Below are positions 27,856 through 37,494 of a stretch of 64,000 nt of DNA, one piece after another (the first letter of the stretch is position 1; each line of letters begins with the position of its first letter). This DNA is from Aequorivita lipolytica (GTDB taxonomy: Bacteria; Bacteroidota; Bacteroidia; Flavobacteriales; Flavobacteriaceae). Below the pieces are notes generated by a model. That model had not been told where the DNA came from. It did not search any database and was given only the letters and a program-made list of their open reading frames with translations. The translations under genes and the position numbers were made by a program. Where the stretch lies: contig NZ_VORU01000006.1 in the NCBI RefSeq assembly GCF_007997135.1, positions 1 through 64,000 of the forward strand. Direction: 5' to 3'.

Positions 27856-28310
27856 TACATTTACTTTTTTAATATTTATTAATTTATTTATAAATCCTTT
27901 TAACATTTTTAGTATTCTTTAAATTATAATTTGCTGTTTGCCAATCTTGGACTAAGTTGATTTAGTTTTTACCAAACTCTTGCAGAGCCTGTTATAGAAA
28001 ATTTATTGTTATTGCTATAACGGCCAATAGCCTTTATATGTTAAGGTAAAAAAGAAAGCGTAGGATTGATTAAAATTCGGTGGAGATTAAAAAAAGATAA
28101 GCTGACTAAATCGTCTATGCGGTAAATGTAGGTGAAATAAACCCAGCGCTTACTTTATATATGTTAAAGAATTGATTCTCATATAAATAATCAACATAAT
28201 TATCGCTAAAGAGCGACCGAATGAATGACTGAAGCAATCTGCCCTGGCATAACCAAGAGAACAGGTAGGCCCGTGAGATTAACGCGTTTCGCTCGAAATA
28301 ACATTTATAA
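27856..28310. promoter_or_regulatory. Long leader and spacer upstream of the cold-shock gene
   Basis: This 455-bp stretch holds no credible gene. On the minus strand it must contain the cold-shock promoter and leader. A short inverted pair (TTATAG near 27991 and CTATAA near 28015) could form a hairpin in the leader. The far end (about 28207-28300) has a GC-richer patch with GAAGCAATCTGCCCTGG, which recurs imperfectly near 38320 as GAAGCAACCTGCCCTATC, so it may be a dispersed repeat. Confidence 0.4.
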
Positions 28311-29624
28311 TTAAAGAATATAAATCCGCACTTTCTTCTTTTTGAGGCGACTGTTGTTCAATTTACCCACCAATTGGCTTGCAAGCGCTAAGGGTACTGC
28401 AACAAAAGCACAATCCTGCTTTAACTCTATAGCACCCAATTGTTCTTGCCGTATGTTTCCCTGTTTTATAAATAGTCCTGCAATATCACCTTTGGAGATT
28501 TTGTCTTTCCTTCCGCCCGAAATAAAAAGGGTTTCCCATAACTCCGCTTCTTGCATTGCTACTTGTGGAATTTCTATGGGTTCAGTTTTTTCAATAAACT
28601 CGGGTAAAAGCTGGTTTTTCCATTTCAGCACATAGGCGGTGCCTTTTTCATTAACTCTTGCCGTTCTGCCGTTTCTATGTGTAAATTCTACTGCAGAATG
28701 TGGCAGCTCATAATGAATTATAAATTTTAATTCAGGAATATCAATCCCTCTGGCGGCAAGGTCTGTGGCCACCAAAATCTGGCTAGTGCCATTTCTAAAT
28801 TTTATAAGCGCACGCTCCCTGTCCTTTTGCTCCATTCCGCCAGAAAAACAGGTATGGCTTAGGTTGTTTTTATTTAGAAAATCGCTGACCATTTCAATAC
28901 TATCCCTAAAGTTGCAAAAGATGATTCCGGGTTGGTTGCCTAGGTAAAGCACAAGCTTCAACAAGGTTGTCAGTTTGTCTTTATCAGGGGAAATAACTGT
29001 TTTTATAGCTAGTTTATAATCTATTTTTTCAGATAAATAATCTAGCACTGTTGGCTTATCCAATTTCACAAACTTTGGAATTCCAACTCCCTGTGTGGCA
29101 GAAGTTAATATACGCTTACTTACAGCAGGTAATGAATTAAGTATTTCACTCATTTCACTTTCAAAACCAATTTCTAGCGACTTATCATATTCATCCAGAA
29201 TCAAGGTATGGATACTCGCTTTTGAAAATCGATCATCGTCAAAATGATCCAGAATTCTTCCCGGTGTACCCACTAGAATAGCTGGCGTATGTTTTAATTC
29301 TATTTTGTCCTTGCTCTTTGCCCTACCGCCATATACGGCATTCACCTTAAAGCCCGAACCCATATTACGAATTACTTGTTCTATCTGTATGGCAAGCTCT
29401 CGAGTAGGAACAACTATCAATGCTTGAACTTCTGGGTTAGCAGCATCCAAATTTTTAAGAATAGGCAATAAAAACGCTAGCGTTTTCCCTGTTCCCGTGG
29501 GAGATAACAAAATGGTATTTGCTGTTTTTTCAATTATGGCAATAGCTTCCTCTTGCATAGGGTTTAAGGCCGCTATGTTTAGCTTTGCAAGTATATCCTT
29601 TTGGTCTTTTGTTTCGTTTGCCAT
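28311..29624 (-). CDS. DEAD-box-like RNA helicase with DEYD motif and DbpA-type C-terminus
   Basis: This 437-residue helicase has Walker A SPTGTGKT, motif III SAT, and C-terminal motifs VATDLAARGID and HRNGRTAR. Motif II reads DEYD in place of DEAD. The last ~75 residues (KISKGDIAGLFIKQGNI to the basic KKKKVRIYIL end) match the DbpA RNA-binding domain, which in E. coli targets 23S rRNA hairpin 92, so a role in 50S ribosome assembly is likely. Its ATG overlaps the stop of the upstream helicase gene (TAATG), so the two are translationally coupled. Confidence 0.88.
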   Translation of the reverse strand: MANETKDQKDILAKLNIAALNPMQEEAIAIIEKTANTILLSPTGTGKTLAFLLPILKNLDAANPEVQALIVVPTRELAIQIEQVIRNMGSGFKVNAVYGGRAKSKDKIELKHTPAILVGTPGRILDHFDDDRFSKASIHTLILDEYDKSLEIGFESEMSEILNSLPAVSKRILTSATQGVGIPKFVKLDKPTVLDYLSEKIDYKLAIKTVISPDKDKLTTLLKLVLYLGNQPGIIFCNFRDSIEMVSDFLNKNNLSHTCFSGGMEQKDRERALIKFRNGTSQILVATDLAARGIDIPELKFIIHYELPHSAVEFTHRNGRTARVNEKGTAYVLKWKNQLLPEFIEKTEPIEIPQVAMQEAELWETLFISGGRKDKISKGDIAGLFIKQGNIRQEQLGAIELKQDCAFVAVPLALASQLVGKLNNSRLKKKKVRIYIL

Positions 29625-30970
29625 TATTTCTTTTTCTTCTTTTTCTTTGAAGTTGCTTCTTCTTTTGGAGCAGTTACAGCGGTTTGCGCCAATTGATGTG
29701 CAAGTATTTTATCTATCAACTCTTCCTTGGTTAAGTGGTGGAATACGGTGCTTATCTTTTCTTTAAAATCTGCTGAAATGGTCCGGTTGGGTTTTGTTTT
29801 AAAAATTTTCTTTGCCCATAACAGCGTATTGTTTTCCTCTGTGCTTTGGGCATCTGGTTTTTTCATTTCAGTAAAAACAATACCCAATTCTTCTTCAAAC
29901 TCTGGAATTTCAAAAACTTCCTCTTGCTGCAGTATGGTTACCGAAAGCCCCGTTGCCCCTGCCCTAGCCGTCCGGCCGCTTCGGTGTACGTAGGTTTCAT
30001 AAGTATCTGGCAAGTGATAATTAATCACATAACTAATTTCCTTAACGTCCAGTCCACGTGCTGCAAGGTCAGTGGCTACCAAAATAGCAATATGTCCTTC
30101 CCGAAACTGCCCCATAACACGATCGCGAATGGCTTGGGTTAGACTACCGTGGATGGCGCCTGAAGAAAATTTATTAATAGCAAGATTCTTCGCAAGTTTA
30201 TTTACTGCGGCTTTTGTTTTACAAAAAATAATGCCCCGTTCTCCTTCCTTACTACTTAAAAAGTGCATCAACACCTCCAACTTCTCAATAGGTTCCACCA
30301 CCATAAATTGATGGTCTATGCCCTGATGCCCCATAGTTTCCATATCGGCTTCTATATGCAGCACTTGTTTGCTCATATAGTTTTGAACCAATTGTTTTAT
30401 GGTGCCCGGCATGGTAGCGGTAAACAAAAGCGTTCTTCTACTTTTTGGGATTTCTACAATAATGCTGTCCAAATCTGTTTTTAAGGCGCTGACCATTTCA
30501 TCGGCTTCATCGAGAACTAAATATTTAACGTTTTTAAGATCAATAGCTTTCCGATTTAATAAATCTACCAAGCGTCCTGGGGTTGCTATTACAATATGAG
30601 TGGTGCTCTTTAAACGTTCAATCTGTGGCTTAATAGGAATGCCGCCACAAAGTGAGGCAATACTAATTTCAGGACTGTTGATTGCAAAGGATACCAAATT
30701 AGTATTTATTTGCTGCCCCAGCTCTCGGGTAGGCGCTAGAATCACAGTTTGTATATGGGTGCTTTTAGTATCTATAAGTTGCAGTAATGGTATTCCAAAG
30801 GCTGCCGTTTTTCCTGTTCCCGTCTTCGCTAAGGCCACAACATCCTTTGTTTGGGTAAGAATGAGCGGAATTGTTTTTTGTTGGATGTCTGTGGGCTCAG
30901 CGATGTTTAACTCGGCTAAACTCTTTTGTAGTGCAGGATTGATTCCTAAAGCTGAAAAGGTATTGGGCAT
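29624..30970 (-). CDS. DEAD-box RNA helicase (RhlE/DeaD-like)
   Basis: I start at the ATG at 30970 (MPNTFSALGINPALQKSL), since a flavobacterial DEAD helicase normally begins at the Q-motif leader and the upstream frame to 31045 is poorly typical; this gives 448 residues. Motifs are complete: Q motif (EPTDIQQKTIPL), AKTGTGKT, PTRELG, VLDEADE, TATMP and HRSGRTAR. The C-terminal tail is lysine-rich. It is an ATP-dependent RNA unwinding enzyme of uncertain target. It is the first gene of a two-helicase operon; the second begins inside its stop codon. Close to the cold-shock gene, it may help in cold adaptation. Confidence 0.9.
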   Translation of the reverse strand: MPNTFSALGINPALQKSLAELNIAEPTDIQQKTIPLILTQTKDVVALAKTGTGKTAAFGIPLLQLIDTKSTHIQTVILAPTRELGQQINTNLVSFAINSPEISIASLCGGIPIKPQIERLKSTTHIVIATPGRLVDLLNRKAIDLKNVKYLVLDEADEMVSALKTDLDSIIVEIPKSRRTLLFTATMPGTIKQLVQNYMSKQVLHIEADMETMGHQGIDHQFMVVEPIEKLEVLMHFLSSKEGERGIIFCKTKAAVNKLAKNLAINKFSSGAIHGSLTQAIRDRVMGQFREGHIAILVATDLAARGLDVKEISYVINYHLPDTYETYVHRSGRTARAGATGLSVTILQQEEVFEIPEFEEELGIVFTEMKKPDAQSTEENNTLLWAKKIFKTKPNRTISADFKEKISTVFHHLTKEELIDKILAHQLAQTAVTAPKEEATSKKKKKKK

Positions 30971-31200
30971 AAGGCTGTTTTCGGCAAAGATAGTCAGGGT
31001 TTTGGTGAAAAGGGTTAATAAGCGAAGCATTTTGCTTAACTTCAATTATCTGGCTTTTATAGATTCAAATGAATACAACCCCACTAATCCATTAAGTCTT
31101 AGAAGATGTTCAGTGATTATTCTATTCTCTCTGACTGTCTAAAATTTTATGGGCACTGCTCACTCTATTTACAGCTATAAACGTTTTCAATTAAACAATT

Positions 31201-33342
31201 TTAAGCTGGAACCCGCTCCGCAACTTCTCTCCTATCCCAATTTCTGTGCTGTTGAATTGCTTTTTTAAACTCACTTGCTTTTCCGTTTACAATTACTGCC
31301 TTATCATCCATATGTCCCGAAACGAAAGTCTTGTTTAAAAATTCCTCTCCTTCATTATCGGCAGCAATCGCCTTACAGTGCTTAAACGCTTCGTTTACAA
31401 ATTTTATATACTTAACATTCTCGGCTAATGTCTTTACAGATTTCTTACCTCCGGGAATATAAACTGCATCAAAAAGAACACTTTCTGTTGTCATTATTGC
31501 AGCATCTACTTTATGCTTCATTTTTTCATCACAAGTGATAGTACCGCCGTGAGGTGCAACTATTTTAATCATAGCTCCCTCCTTTTCCAATGCTGATTTT
31601 ATTTTACTCAGATCTTTCATACTAAACCCATCTGCGGCCAATACTGCAATCTGGCGCGTGGCGATGCTAACAAATTTGGTATTTGCCTGACTTAAGGCTG
31701 GCGATTTATCCAAGTAGTTTTTCTTGGCAATAGGCTGATGTTTTGACACATCTGCATCTGCTCCTATAGCTTGGTTCACCGGCTCCTTAATTTTCTTGGG
31801 TACTTTTATTCCCAATCCTTTAGAAACCTTTAATGCTAAGTCGTTGTCTATTTGATTAATCATATAAAGCATTCTTTCTTTTATATGGTCCAACTTGCAC
31901 TTGCCCAGCTCGAAGGTATAGGCAGCTACAACATGTTCCTGTTCCCACTCGGATAGACTTCTGTAAAACAAAGCGGGCTGCGAGAAGTGGTCGCTAAAAC
32001 TCTCACTACGTGTACGCACCTTTTTGGCATCAATACGCTCTTCATAACTTCCAAAAGCACCTTCTGCCATTTTAGACAAGTGTGGACAACCACCACTTAT
32101 AGAATTCGGAAAATAGGCCGTTTGCCCTTGGGGAATTTCCATCTGCATATGGCCATCCCTCTGGTTATTATGCCCTTTAACCACAGGTCTATTAATGGGT
32201 ATTTGATGAAAGTTTGGACTGCCTAATCGCGAAAGCTGAGTGTCGCGATAGGAGAACAAACGTCCCTGTAACAATGGATCATTCGTAAAATCAATTCCAG
32301 GTACAATATGGCCAGGTAAAAAAGCTACCTGTTCGGTTTCAGCAAAGAAATTATCAGGGTTTTTATTAAGGGTCATTTTTCCTATAACTTTTACGGGTAC
32401 CATTTCTTCGGGTATAAGTTTGGTGGGATCGAGCAAATCAAATTCATATTTGTGCTCATCGGCTTCAGGTATTATTTGGACTCCAAACTCCCATTCCGGA
32501 AAGTAACCTGCGTCTATCGCTTCCCATAAATCCCTCCTATGAAAATCAGAATCTGCTCCGCTTATTTTTACAGCCTCATCCCAAGTTACTGAATGAACCC
32601 CCAAGACAGGTTTCCAGTGAAATCTTACAAAATGGGATTCTCCTTCTTCGTTTATAAATCGAAAAGTATGGATTCCGAAGCCCTCCATCATCCTAAAACT
32701 TCGCGGAATTGCCCTATCGCTCATAAGCCATATTTGGTTGTGCAAAGTTTCAGTGGCGTGCGATACAAAATCATAAAAAGTGTCATGGGCAGACGCTGCC
32801 TGAGGTATTTCATTGTTAGGTTCCGGTTTTACTGAATGCACCAAATCTGGAAATTTCATGGCATCCTGAATAAAAAATATTGGCATATTATTGCCCACCA
32901 AATCCCAAGTTCCCTCTTCGGTGTAAAATTTGGTTGCAAATCCCCTAACATCTCTCGCCAAATCCGTGGAACCTTTAGACCCTCCTACTGTAGAAAATCG
33001 CACAAAAACTGGGGTCTTTCTAGAGGTATCGTTAAAAATGCCTGCCTTGGTATATTGTGGTATGGCCTCAAATAGTTCAAAATAACCGTGCGCTCCACTT
33101 CCGCGGGCATGTACTATGCGCTCTGGAATACGCTCATGATCAAAATGGGTTATCTTTTCACGAAGTAAAAAATCCTCCAATAATGTTGCGCCACGCTCGC
33201 CAGATTTTAGGGAGGTATTGGTGTCATTGATTTTCAATCCTTGATTTGTTTTCATAGTAGATCCCTCTACTTTCCAAGTATCGTCCTTTAATTGCTCAAC
33301 TTTTTGAGAAATATTTTCCTTTTTCGAATTTTTGTTTTTCAT
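31201..33342 (-). CDS. Large-subunit catalase (KatE/HPII type) with C-terminal DJ-1-like domain
   Basis: This 713-residue protein degrades hydrogen peroxide. The catalytic His78 sits in RIVHARGSGAHG, the distal Asn151 in GNNMPIFFIQD, and the haem-ligand Tyr in RLFSYRDTQLSR. The C-terminal ~150 residues (from KFVSIATRQIAVLAADGFS) form the class I glutamine-amidotransferase-like domain typical of large, stable catalases. It is a single gene with a 750-bp upstream spacer, and it heads the stress-type cluster (SDR, small charged protein, DUF1328 remnant). No OxyR or PerR gene is in the window. Confidence 0.94.
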   Translation of the reverse strand: MKNKNSKKENISQKVEQLKDDTWKVEGSTMKTNQGLKINDTNTSLKSGERGATLLEDFLLREKITHFDHERIPERIVHARGSGAHGYFELFEAIPQYTKAGIFNDTSRKTPVFVRFSTVGGSKGSTDLARDVRGFATKFYTEEGTWDLVGNNMPIFFIQDAMKFPDLVHSVKPEPNNEIPQAASAHDTFYDFVSHATETLHNQIWLMSDRAIPRSFRMMEGFGIHTFRFINEEGESHFVRFHWKPVLGVHSVTWDEAVKISGADSDFHRRDLWEAIDAGYFPEWEFGVQIIPEADEHKYEFDLLDPTKLIPEEMVPVKVIGKMTLNKNPDNFFAETEQVAFLPGHIVPGIDFTNDPLLQGRLFSYRDTQLSRLGSPNFHQIPINRPVVKGHNNQRDGHMQMEIPQGQTAYFPNSISGGCPHLSKMAEGAFGSYEERIDAKKVRTRSESFSDHFSQPALFYRSLSEWEQEHVVAAYTFELGKCKLDHIKERMLYMINQIDNDLALKVSKGLGIKVPKKIKEPVNQAIGADADVSKHQPIAKKNYLDKSPALSQANTKFVSIATRQIAVLAADGFSMKDLSKIKSALEKEGAMIKIVAPHGGTITCDEKMKHKVDAAIMTTESVLFDAVYIPGGKKSVKTLAENVKYIKFVNEAFKHCKAIAADNEGEEFLNKTFVSGHMDDKAVIVNGKASEFKKAIQQHRNWDRREVAERVPA

Positions 33343-34092
33343 ATTGCAAGTTTTAATTCTATAATTTATTCGATGGATTGAGTATGATGCTTAATCCAAA
33401 TTTTTCTTTATCAAAACAAATTCCACATCGTGTATTTTACATTGGTGATCCCTTAAGTGCCTCCTTTCCCGGAACAAATTATTTCTTGTCCTCTTAGAAA
33501 TTTATTTATTTGGATGTAAAATTTACTATGAAATTATAAATAAATCAATTCTATTGAAATAGTTCAATTGTTTATTTTAAATAATCTTGCTATTAAGTTA
33601 AAAATTATGGCTTTTCAGCTATATTTTCTTCGAAGAAACTTAACCCACAATAATTTGACTCGGAATTTCGAATGCTAGTTTTTTATTCAAACAGTCATCT
33701 GTAGGAATATTTCTAAGTTCACCTAAACGTATAGACCCTTAACTAATCTCTTACCTTCCATTACTTTATAAAGTTAATTGAAAAGCGTCTACTACCAATA
33801 AAAAAAGCTGAAAATTGTAATTTCAATTTTATAGTGGGTTAAGTTTCTCCTCAAAAAAAGTCAGAATATTATTTCCTTTGTGATTTAAAACCATTGTAAA
33901 TGTGCTTTAATTCCACCCAATCAACTACCCTTCAAAAGCACTCGATCCAATCACCACTAAATGCGGAAAACCGGGTTTTTCGAAAATAATTATGATCAAA
34001 TAAATATTTAAAGTTAAAGCAATTACCTATATAAATTAATCTTAAAGCCTATCCGTTACTGAAAAGAAATTATTAGATTTAAAAAAAAAACT
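33343..34092. other. 750-bp gene-free spacer containing a spaced inverted repeat
   Basis: No reading frame here looks coding. The only structure I find is a perfect 15-bp inverted repeat: AGAAACTTAACCCAC at 33634-33648 and its complement at 33834-33848, bounding 215 bp. No target duplication is seen outside the arms. The catalase promoter must lie at the left end and the SDR promoter at the right end. Confidence 0.6.
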
Positions 34093-34914
34093 ATGAAAAA
34101 GAAAACAATTTTAATCACTGGTGCAGGTTCAGGTCTTGGTAAAGGAACCGCCGTAGGTCTAGCAAAGAAAGGCCATCAAGTAATTGCCGCAGTGCATACT
34201 TGGGAACAGATGTCTCGTTTTATTACCGATCTGGAGAATACAGATTATAAAAAAAATATTGAATTGATAAAGCTTGATATCCGCGATATGATGGATTGTG
34301 AAAAGGCTTGGGATTTTGAGATTGATATTTTGGTCAATAATGCCGGTATTGGGCAAACAGGTCCGATGGCGGAAATTCCTGTAGATCTTATTCGCGAAGT
34401 AATGGAAACCAATGCGTTTTCAACCTTGGAATTCTCTCAACCCATAATAAGGAAAATGGTGGAAAGAGGAAATGGGAAAGTGGTATTCCTATCTTCCGTG
34501 GCAGGTTTAGTGACCAATGCTTATCTAGGCCCATACAATGCCTCCAAACACGCTTTGGAAGCTATAGTTCAATGCTTGCGCGATGAATTAAAACCTTTAG
34601 GGGTAACCGTTGCCACCATAAACCCAGGTCCTTTTGAAACCGGCTTTAACGATAGAATGTACGATACCTACCAGCAATGGTTTGATGAAGATCTACACTT
34701 TACTCCCTTAAAAGATATCGAAAAAGCTGCCAAGGGAATGGCCAACAATCAATTGGATCCGCAAGAAATGATTGATAAAATGGTAGAAATAATTCCGATG
34801 GAATCTCATGATTTTCGCACTGTTTTTCCCGAGAAATTAGCAGAAAAATGTCAAGAATATCAAAAAAGACAATACGATATCAAAACGGATACCGTAGATA
34901 AATCTAAGAAATAA
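34093..34914 (+). CDS. Short-chain dehydrogenase/reductase
   Basis: This 273-residue classical SDR has the NAD(P) motif TGAGSGLG (residues 9-16), the NNAG motif near 82-85, and the catalytic set Ser135, Tyr148, Lys152 (YNASK). The substrate cannot be read from the sequence. A small number of SDRs of this type sit beside catalase and general-stress genes, and the same context here (large catalase upstream) hints at a stress-induced role in detoxifying carbonyl compounds. The start ATG at 34093 is preceded by a long A tract. Confidence 0.87.
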   Translation: MKKKTILITGAGSGLGKGTAVGLAKKGHQVIAAVHTWEQMSRFITDLENTDYKKNIELIKLDIRDMMDCEKAWDFEIDILVNNAGIGQTGPMAEIPVDLIREVMETNAFSTLEFSQPIIRKMVERGNGKVVFLSSVAGLVTNAYLGPYNASKHALEAIVQCLRDELKPLGVTVATINPGPFETGFNDRMYDTYQQWFDEDLHFTPLKDIEKAAKGMANNQLDPQEMIDKMVEIIPMESHDFRTVFPEKLAEKCQEYQKRQYDIKTDTVDKSKK

Positions 34915-35131
34915 CGGCCGAAGAAAAATAATTCTTCATTGAGTCCTAACTCAGATTGGAACTATTACCAACAGTCCCTTAAAAGAGAGTTAGGTAAATT
35001 TTATGCCGTGAGGCATCTGTCAGAATACTTTCTAAACAAAAATGAAATCAAAACTAGCTGCTTTTGATAAGTAGACTTAATTAATTATTCATATAACTAA
35101 AACAAAATATTTTACCTTAATAAAATCAATC

Positions 35132-35281
35132 ATGGAAGACAAAAAAGATAATAATCGCCCAGAGCAGCGCCCTATTGATCCTGACAAAAATAACGCAAAT
35201 CAGGAAAAAGAATACAGAAAAGATAAACGCGAAGGAAAGATTGATGAAGATATTGAAGATGAAATTGATGACGAATCATAG
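35132..35281 (+). CDS. Tiny highly charged protein of unknown function
   Basis: This 49-residue frame starts at ATG 35132 and ends TAG at 35279-35281. Almost half the residues are Asp, Glu, Lys or Arg, with a C-terminal acidic stretch (DEDIEDEIDDES), so it should be disordered. Its coding character and position between the SDR and other stress genes suggest that it is real. Similar small charged proteins accompany stress genes in flavobacteria, but no function is known. Confidence 0.5.
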   Translation: MEDKKDNNRPEQRPIDPDKNNANQEKEYRKDKREGKIDEDIEDEIDDES

Positions 35282-35630
35282 CATTAAGCGCAGTAAATAT
35301 TTATATCGAGTCCACAAATTTATAATACCCAATTTATGCCTACCATTTTCAACACTTAAATTTCACCTCGGCGGGGTTTAATTCCTTTGAAATTTGTTAA
35401 CGGGTCTTCAGATATAATGGTTGCCCTGTTTATTTTGTCATTAAATTCTAATACAATAAACATTTCCGAAGGGCAATAACGCTATTACTGAATCTATCGT
35501 TTTAGCCAATTGTTCATTCAAATAAGACATTAAACAAATGTTTTGAATCAAAATGATCACCTTTTTCGTTTTAGATTTGTATTCCCATTTCAATTAAAAC
35601 CCAACCTGCGAAACCGATAACCTAAAAATT
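35282..35630. other. 349-bp spacer without a recognisable gene
   Basis: I see no convincing reading frame, terminator hairpin or repeat in this AT-rich stretch. It probably carries the promoter for the small membrane protein at 35631. Confidence 0.5.
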
Positions 35631-35759
35631 ATGCCGGATAAAAAAGGCATTGATAATGGTTTGCTTATTAGCAAGCTTATAGTTTATATTTATGTTGCCC
35701 TAATGTCGTTTTCTTTGATATTGGCAATTATCTCTATTGTTATTTTTTCCAATAATTAA
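35631..35759 (+). CDS. Single-helix small membrane protein
   Basis: The ATG at 35631 opens a 42-residue frame that ends TAA at 35757-35759. A short polar N-terminus (MPDKKGIDNG) leads to one long hydrophobic helix (about residues 16-39). Its codon usage and the clean hydrophobic pattern support a real gene, but it is short and no family is recognised. It lies just upstream of the DUF1328 remnant. Confidence 0.45.
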   Translation: MPDKKGIDNGLLISKLIVYIYVALMSFSLILAIISIVIFSNN

Positions 35760-35875
35760 TTGAAAAACCCAAATTCATAAACTCTTAACATCTTTTGTTA
35801 AACATCATTTAAATTTTCTAGTTTCTTGGCTACAATCTGTAAATTAGTGGAATACTAACACAAAAAACTAAAAAT

Positions 35876-36037
35876 ATGATACGTTGAATTATTATTTTCC
35901 TTGTTATTGCCATTATTGCCGCTATCTTCGGATTTGGTGGTATTGCTGAAGGAGCAACCGATATTGCCCAAATTATTTTTTACATTTTCTTGGTTTTATT
36001 GGTACTTGGACTATTATCCCGATTGTTTATAAGATAA
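35876..36037 (+). pseudogene. DUF1328 (YtjA-like) small membrane protein, interrupted by TGA at codon 4
   Basis: Read from the ATG at 35876, the frame gives MIR[22 protein letters not shown] and continues to TAA at 36035-36037, which would be 53 residues. The family normally has Trp at position 4 (MxRWxIIFLVIALIAA), so TGG has become TGA. The rest of the frame is intact, with two hydrophobic segments. It is either a recent nonsense mutation, a sequencing error, or a readthrough site. TGA is used as an ordinary stop elsewhere in this window (for example dabB and the 17450 gene). DUF1328 proteins are often linked with stress and catalase genes. Confidence 0.75.
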
Positions 36038-36080
36038 TCCTTACACTTAAATTACATTTCTAACAACTAAAAAAACAACT

Positions 36081-36482
36081 ATGAGAATTGAAGCATACTT
36101 AGCTTACCGAGGCAACTGCCAAGAGGCATTTAATTTCTACCAAGAAATTTTCGGCGGCGAAATCAAAAACACAGAAACTTATAAGGACAAGGAAATAGAT
36201 ATTCCAGAGAACTATCGCTCCAAATGGCAACACGCAGAATTACGAGGAAAGAATTTTACAATTCTGGGTTATGATGCAGCTCCCGATACTCCCCTAACAG
36301 ATGGAACGAATATGCATCTTGGGGTAGATATGGACACTGAAGATGCTGCCAAAGCTGCCTTTGATAAATTATCTAAAAGCGGACAAGTACACACTAATTT
36401 TCAAGAAACTTCTTGGGGTGCTAAATATGGCAGATGTACGGATAAATACGGGATTAATTGGATGATTAATTTCAAAAAATAA
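36081..36482 (+). CDS. VOC/glyoxalase-fold protein (PhnB-like)
   Basis: This 133-residue protein shows the paired beta-alpha-beta-beta-beta pattern of the vicinal-oxygen-chelate superfamily, with PhnB-like phrases AYLAYRGNCQEAFNFYQEIFGG at the N-terminus and WGAKYGRCTDKYGINWMIN at the C-terminus. PhnB-type members lack a proven activity, although some bind metal and methyl-transfer or demethylase roles have been suggested for relatives. It is a single gene followed by a terminator. Confidence 0.85.
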   Translation: MRIEAYLAYRGNCQEAFNFYQEIFGGEIKNTETYKDKEIDIPENYRSKWQHAELRGKNFTILGYDAAPDTPLTDGTNMHLGVDMDTEDAAKAAFDKLSKSGQVHTNFQETSWGAKYGRCTDKYGINWMINFKK

Positions 36483-36502
36483 TTTGCTTTATTATAATTT
36501 AG

Positions 36503-36536
36503 AACCCGAACTTATTAGCTAGGTTCGGGTTTTTCT
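36503..36536 (+). terminator. Terminator after the VOC gene
   Basis: AACCCGAAC (36503-36511) pairs with GTTCGGGTT (36523-36531) around an 11-base loop and is followed by TTTTC. Confidence 0.88.
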
Positions 36537-36626
36537 TTTGTATGAATCGCTGTCATTATTAAATACCATTTGTATTATTACATTGATATTTCTTAATTTG
36601 GCTTTCTCAACATTAACAGCGATAAC

Positions 36627-37469
36627 TTGAAAAACCTAAGCTTTATAATTCTTATTTTTTTGTGTGGTAACAGCGTAAACTCCCAAATTAAACTTACACA
36701 TAATGCAGGTGCTGGCCCCTTGGAAACAATTATGTTCACTTGTGTTGAAGACGAGTATTGGGCCAGAACCTATATTTTGGAAGATTTTGGTGTCGCTATT
36801 GATAGTGAATCATATGTCCTTAAAGGAGAAATTGCATTTTATAGATCTTATGCGGGTGCAACGGCAAAATTTAATATATATGCCATAGACGAAAATTTTC
36901 CCCAAAGTTTCCCTTCAGCAATACTTTTGGGCAGCAGCCAGATTGAACCCATTCCGTGGTATAACGGTCCAGAAACCATGATATTGAATTTTGAAACCCC
37001 AGTAGAAATCCCACCAAATGTGGAAAGAATTTTGGTAGAAGTACAAAAAGGTGACGATCCCAATAGTTTCTTCTCCCCATTAGCCTATGCGGCAGGAAGT
37101 GAATTCGAGAATGACTATTCGTATTACAAAGGCTGTGGACAAAATTTTACCTATAAAACTACTGCCAATTTAAACCCTCCAAGACCTAATGCCAATTTTA
37201 TTGTAAATGCGATTGTAGATAAAAACTTATCAAATTATGAGAATACAATGGAACCATTTACGCTATACCCAATTCCAACTCGGGATATCTTAAAAGTCAA
37301 ATCAAAGTTATCACTTCAGGATTTTAAGATTTACACTATTACTGGTACCCTTTTAATTGAGGATTCCATCTCTGAAACTATAGATGTTTCTGTATTAGAA
37401 TCAGGCATTTATTTTTTTGAGACTATAATTGATGGCACCCGAATTATAAGAAAATTTTTAAAATTGTAA
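36627..37469 (+). CDS. Secreted protein with T9SS type A sorting domain (TTG start)
   Basis: This 280-residue protein must start at the TTG at 36627 to keep its signal peptide (KNLSFIILIFLCGNSVNSQ); no in-frame ATG exists before the mature part. The middle ~170 residues form a beta-rich domain with no recognised catalytic motif, including an ERILVEVQKGDD strand typical of jelly-roll-like modules. The last ~70 residues (FTLYPIPTRDILKVKS through IRKFLKL) are a T9SS type A sorting domain. It would be exported to the cell surface; its role is unknown. Confidence 0.78.
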   Translation: MKNLSFIILIFLCGNSVNSQIKLTHNAGAGPLETIMFTCVEDEYWARTYILEDFGVAIDSESYVLKGEIAFYRSYAGATAKFNIYAIDENFPQSFPSAILLGSSQIEPIPWYNGPETMILNFETPVEIPPNVERILVEVQKGDDPNSFFSPLAYAAGSEFENDYSYYKGCGQNFTYKTTANLNPPRPNANFIVNAIVDKNLSNYENTMEPFTLYPIPTRDILKVKSKLSLQDFKIYTITGTLLIEDSISETIDVSVLESGIYFFETIIDGTRIIRKFLKL

Positions 37470-37494
37470 AAAACCTATTCTCAGTCCGTCGTAT

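Noticed and set aside
30600-31142. 180-codon plus-strand frame over the helicase start
   Set aside because: It covers the Walker A region of a clear DEAD helicase on the opposite strand and shows no domain.
35876-36037. Genome-wide reading of TGA as Trp
   Set aside because: Several intact genes in this window end in TGA, so the standard bacterial code applies.
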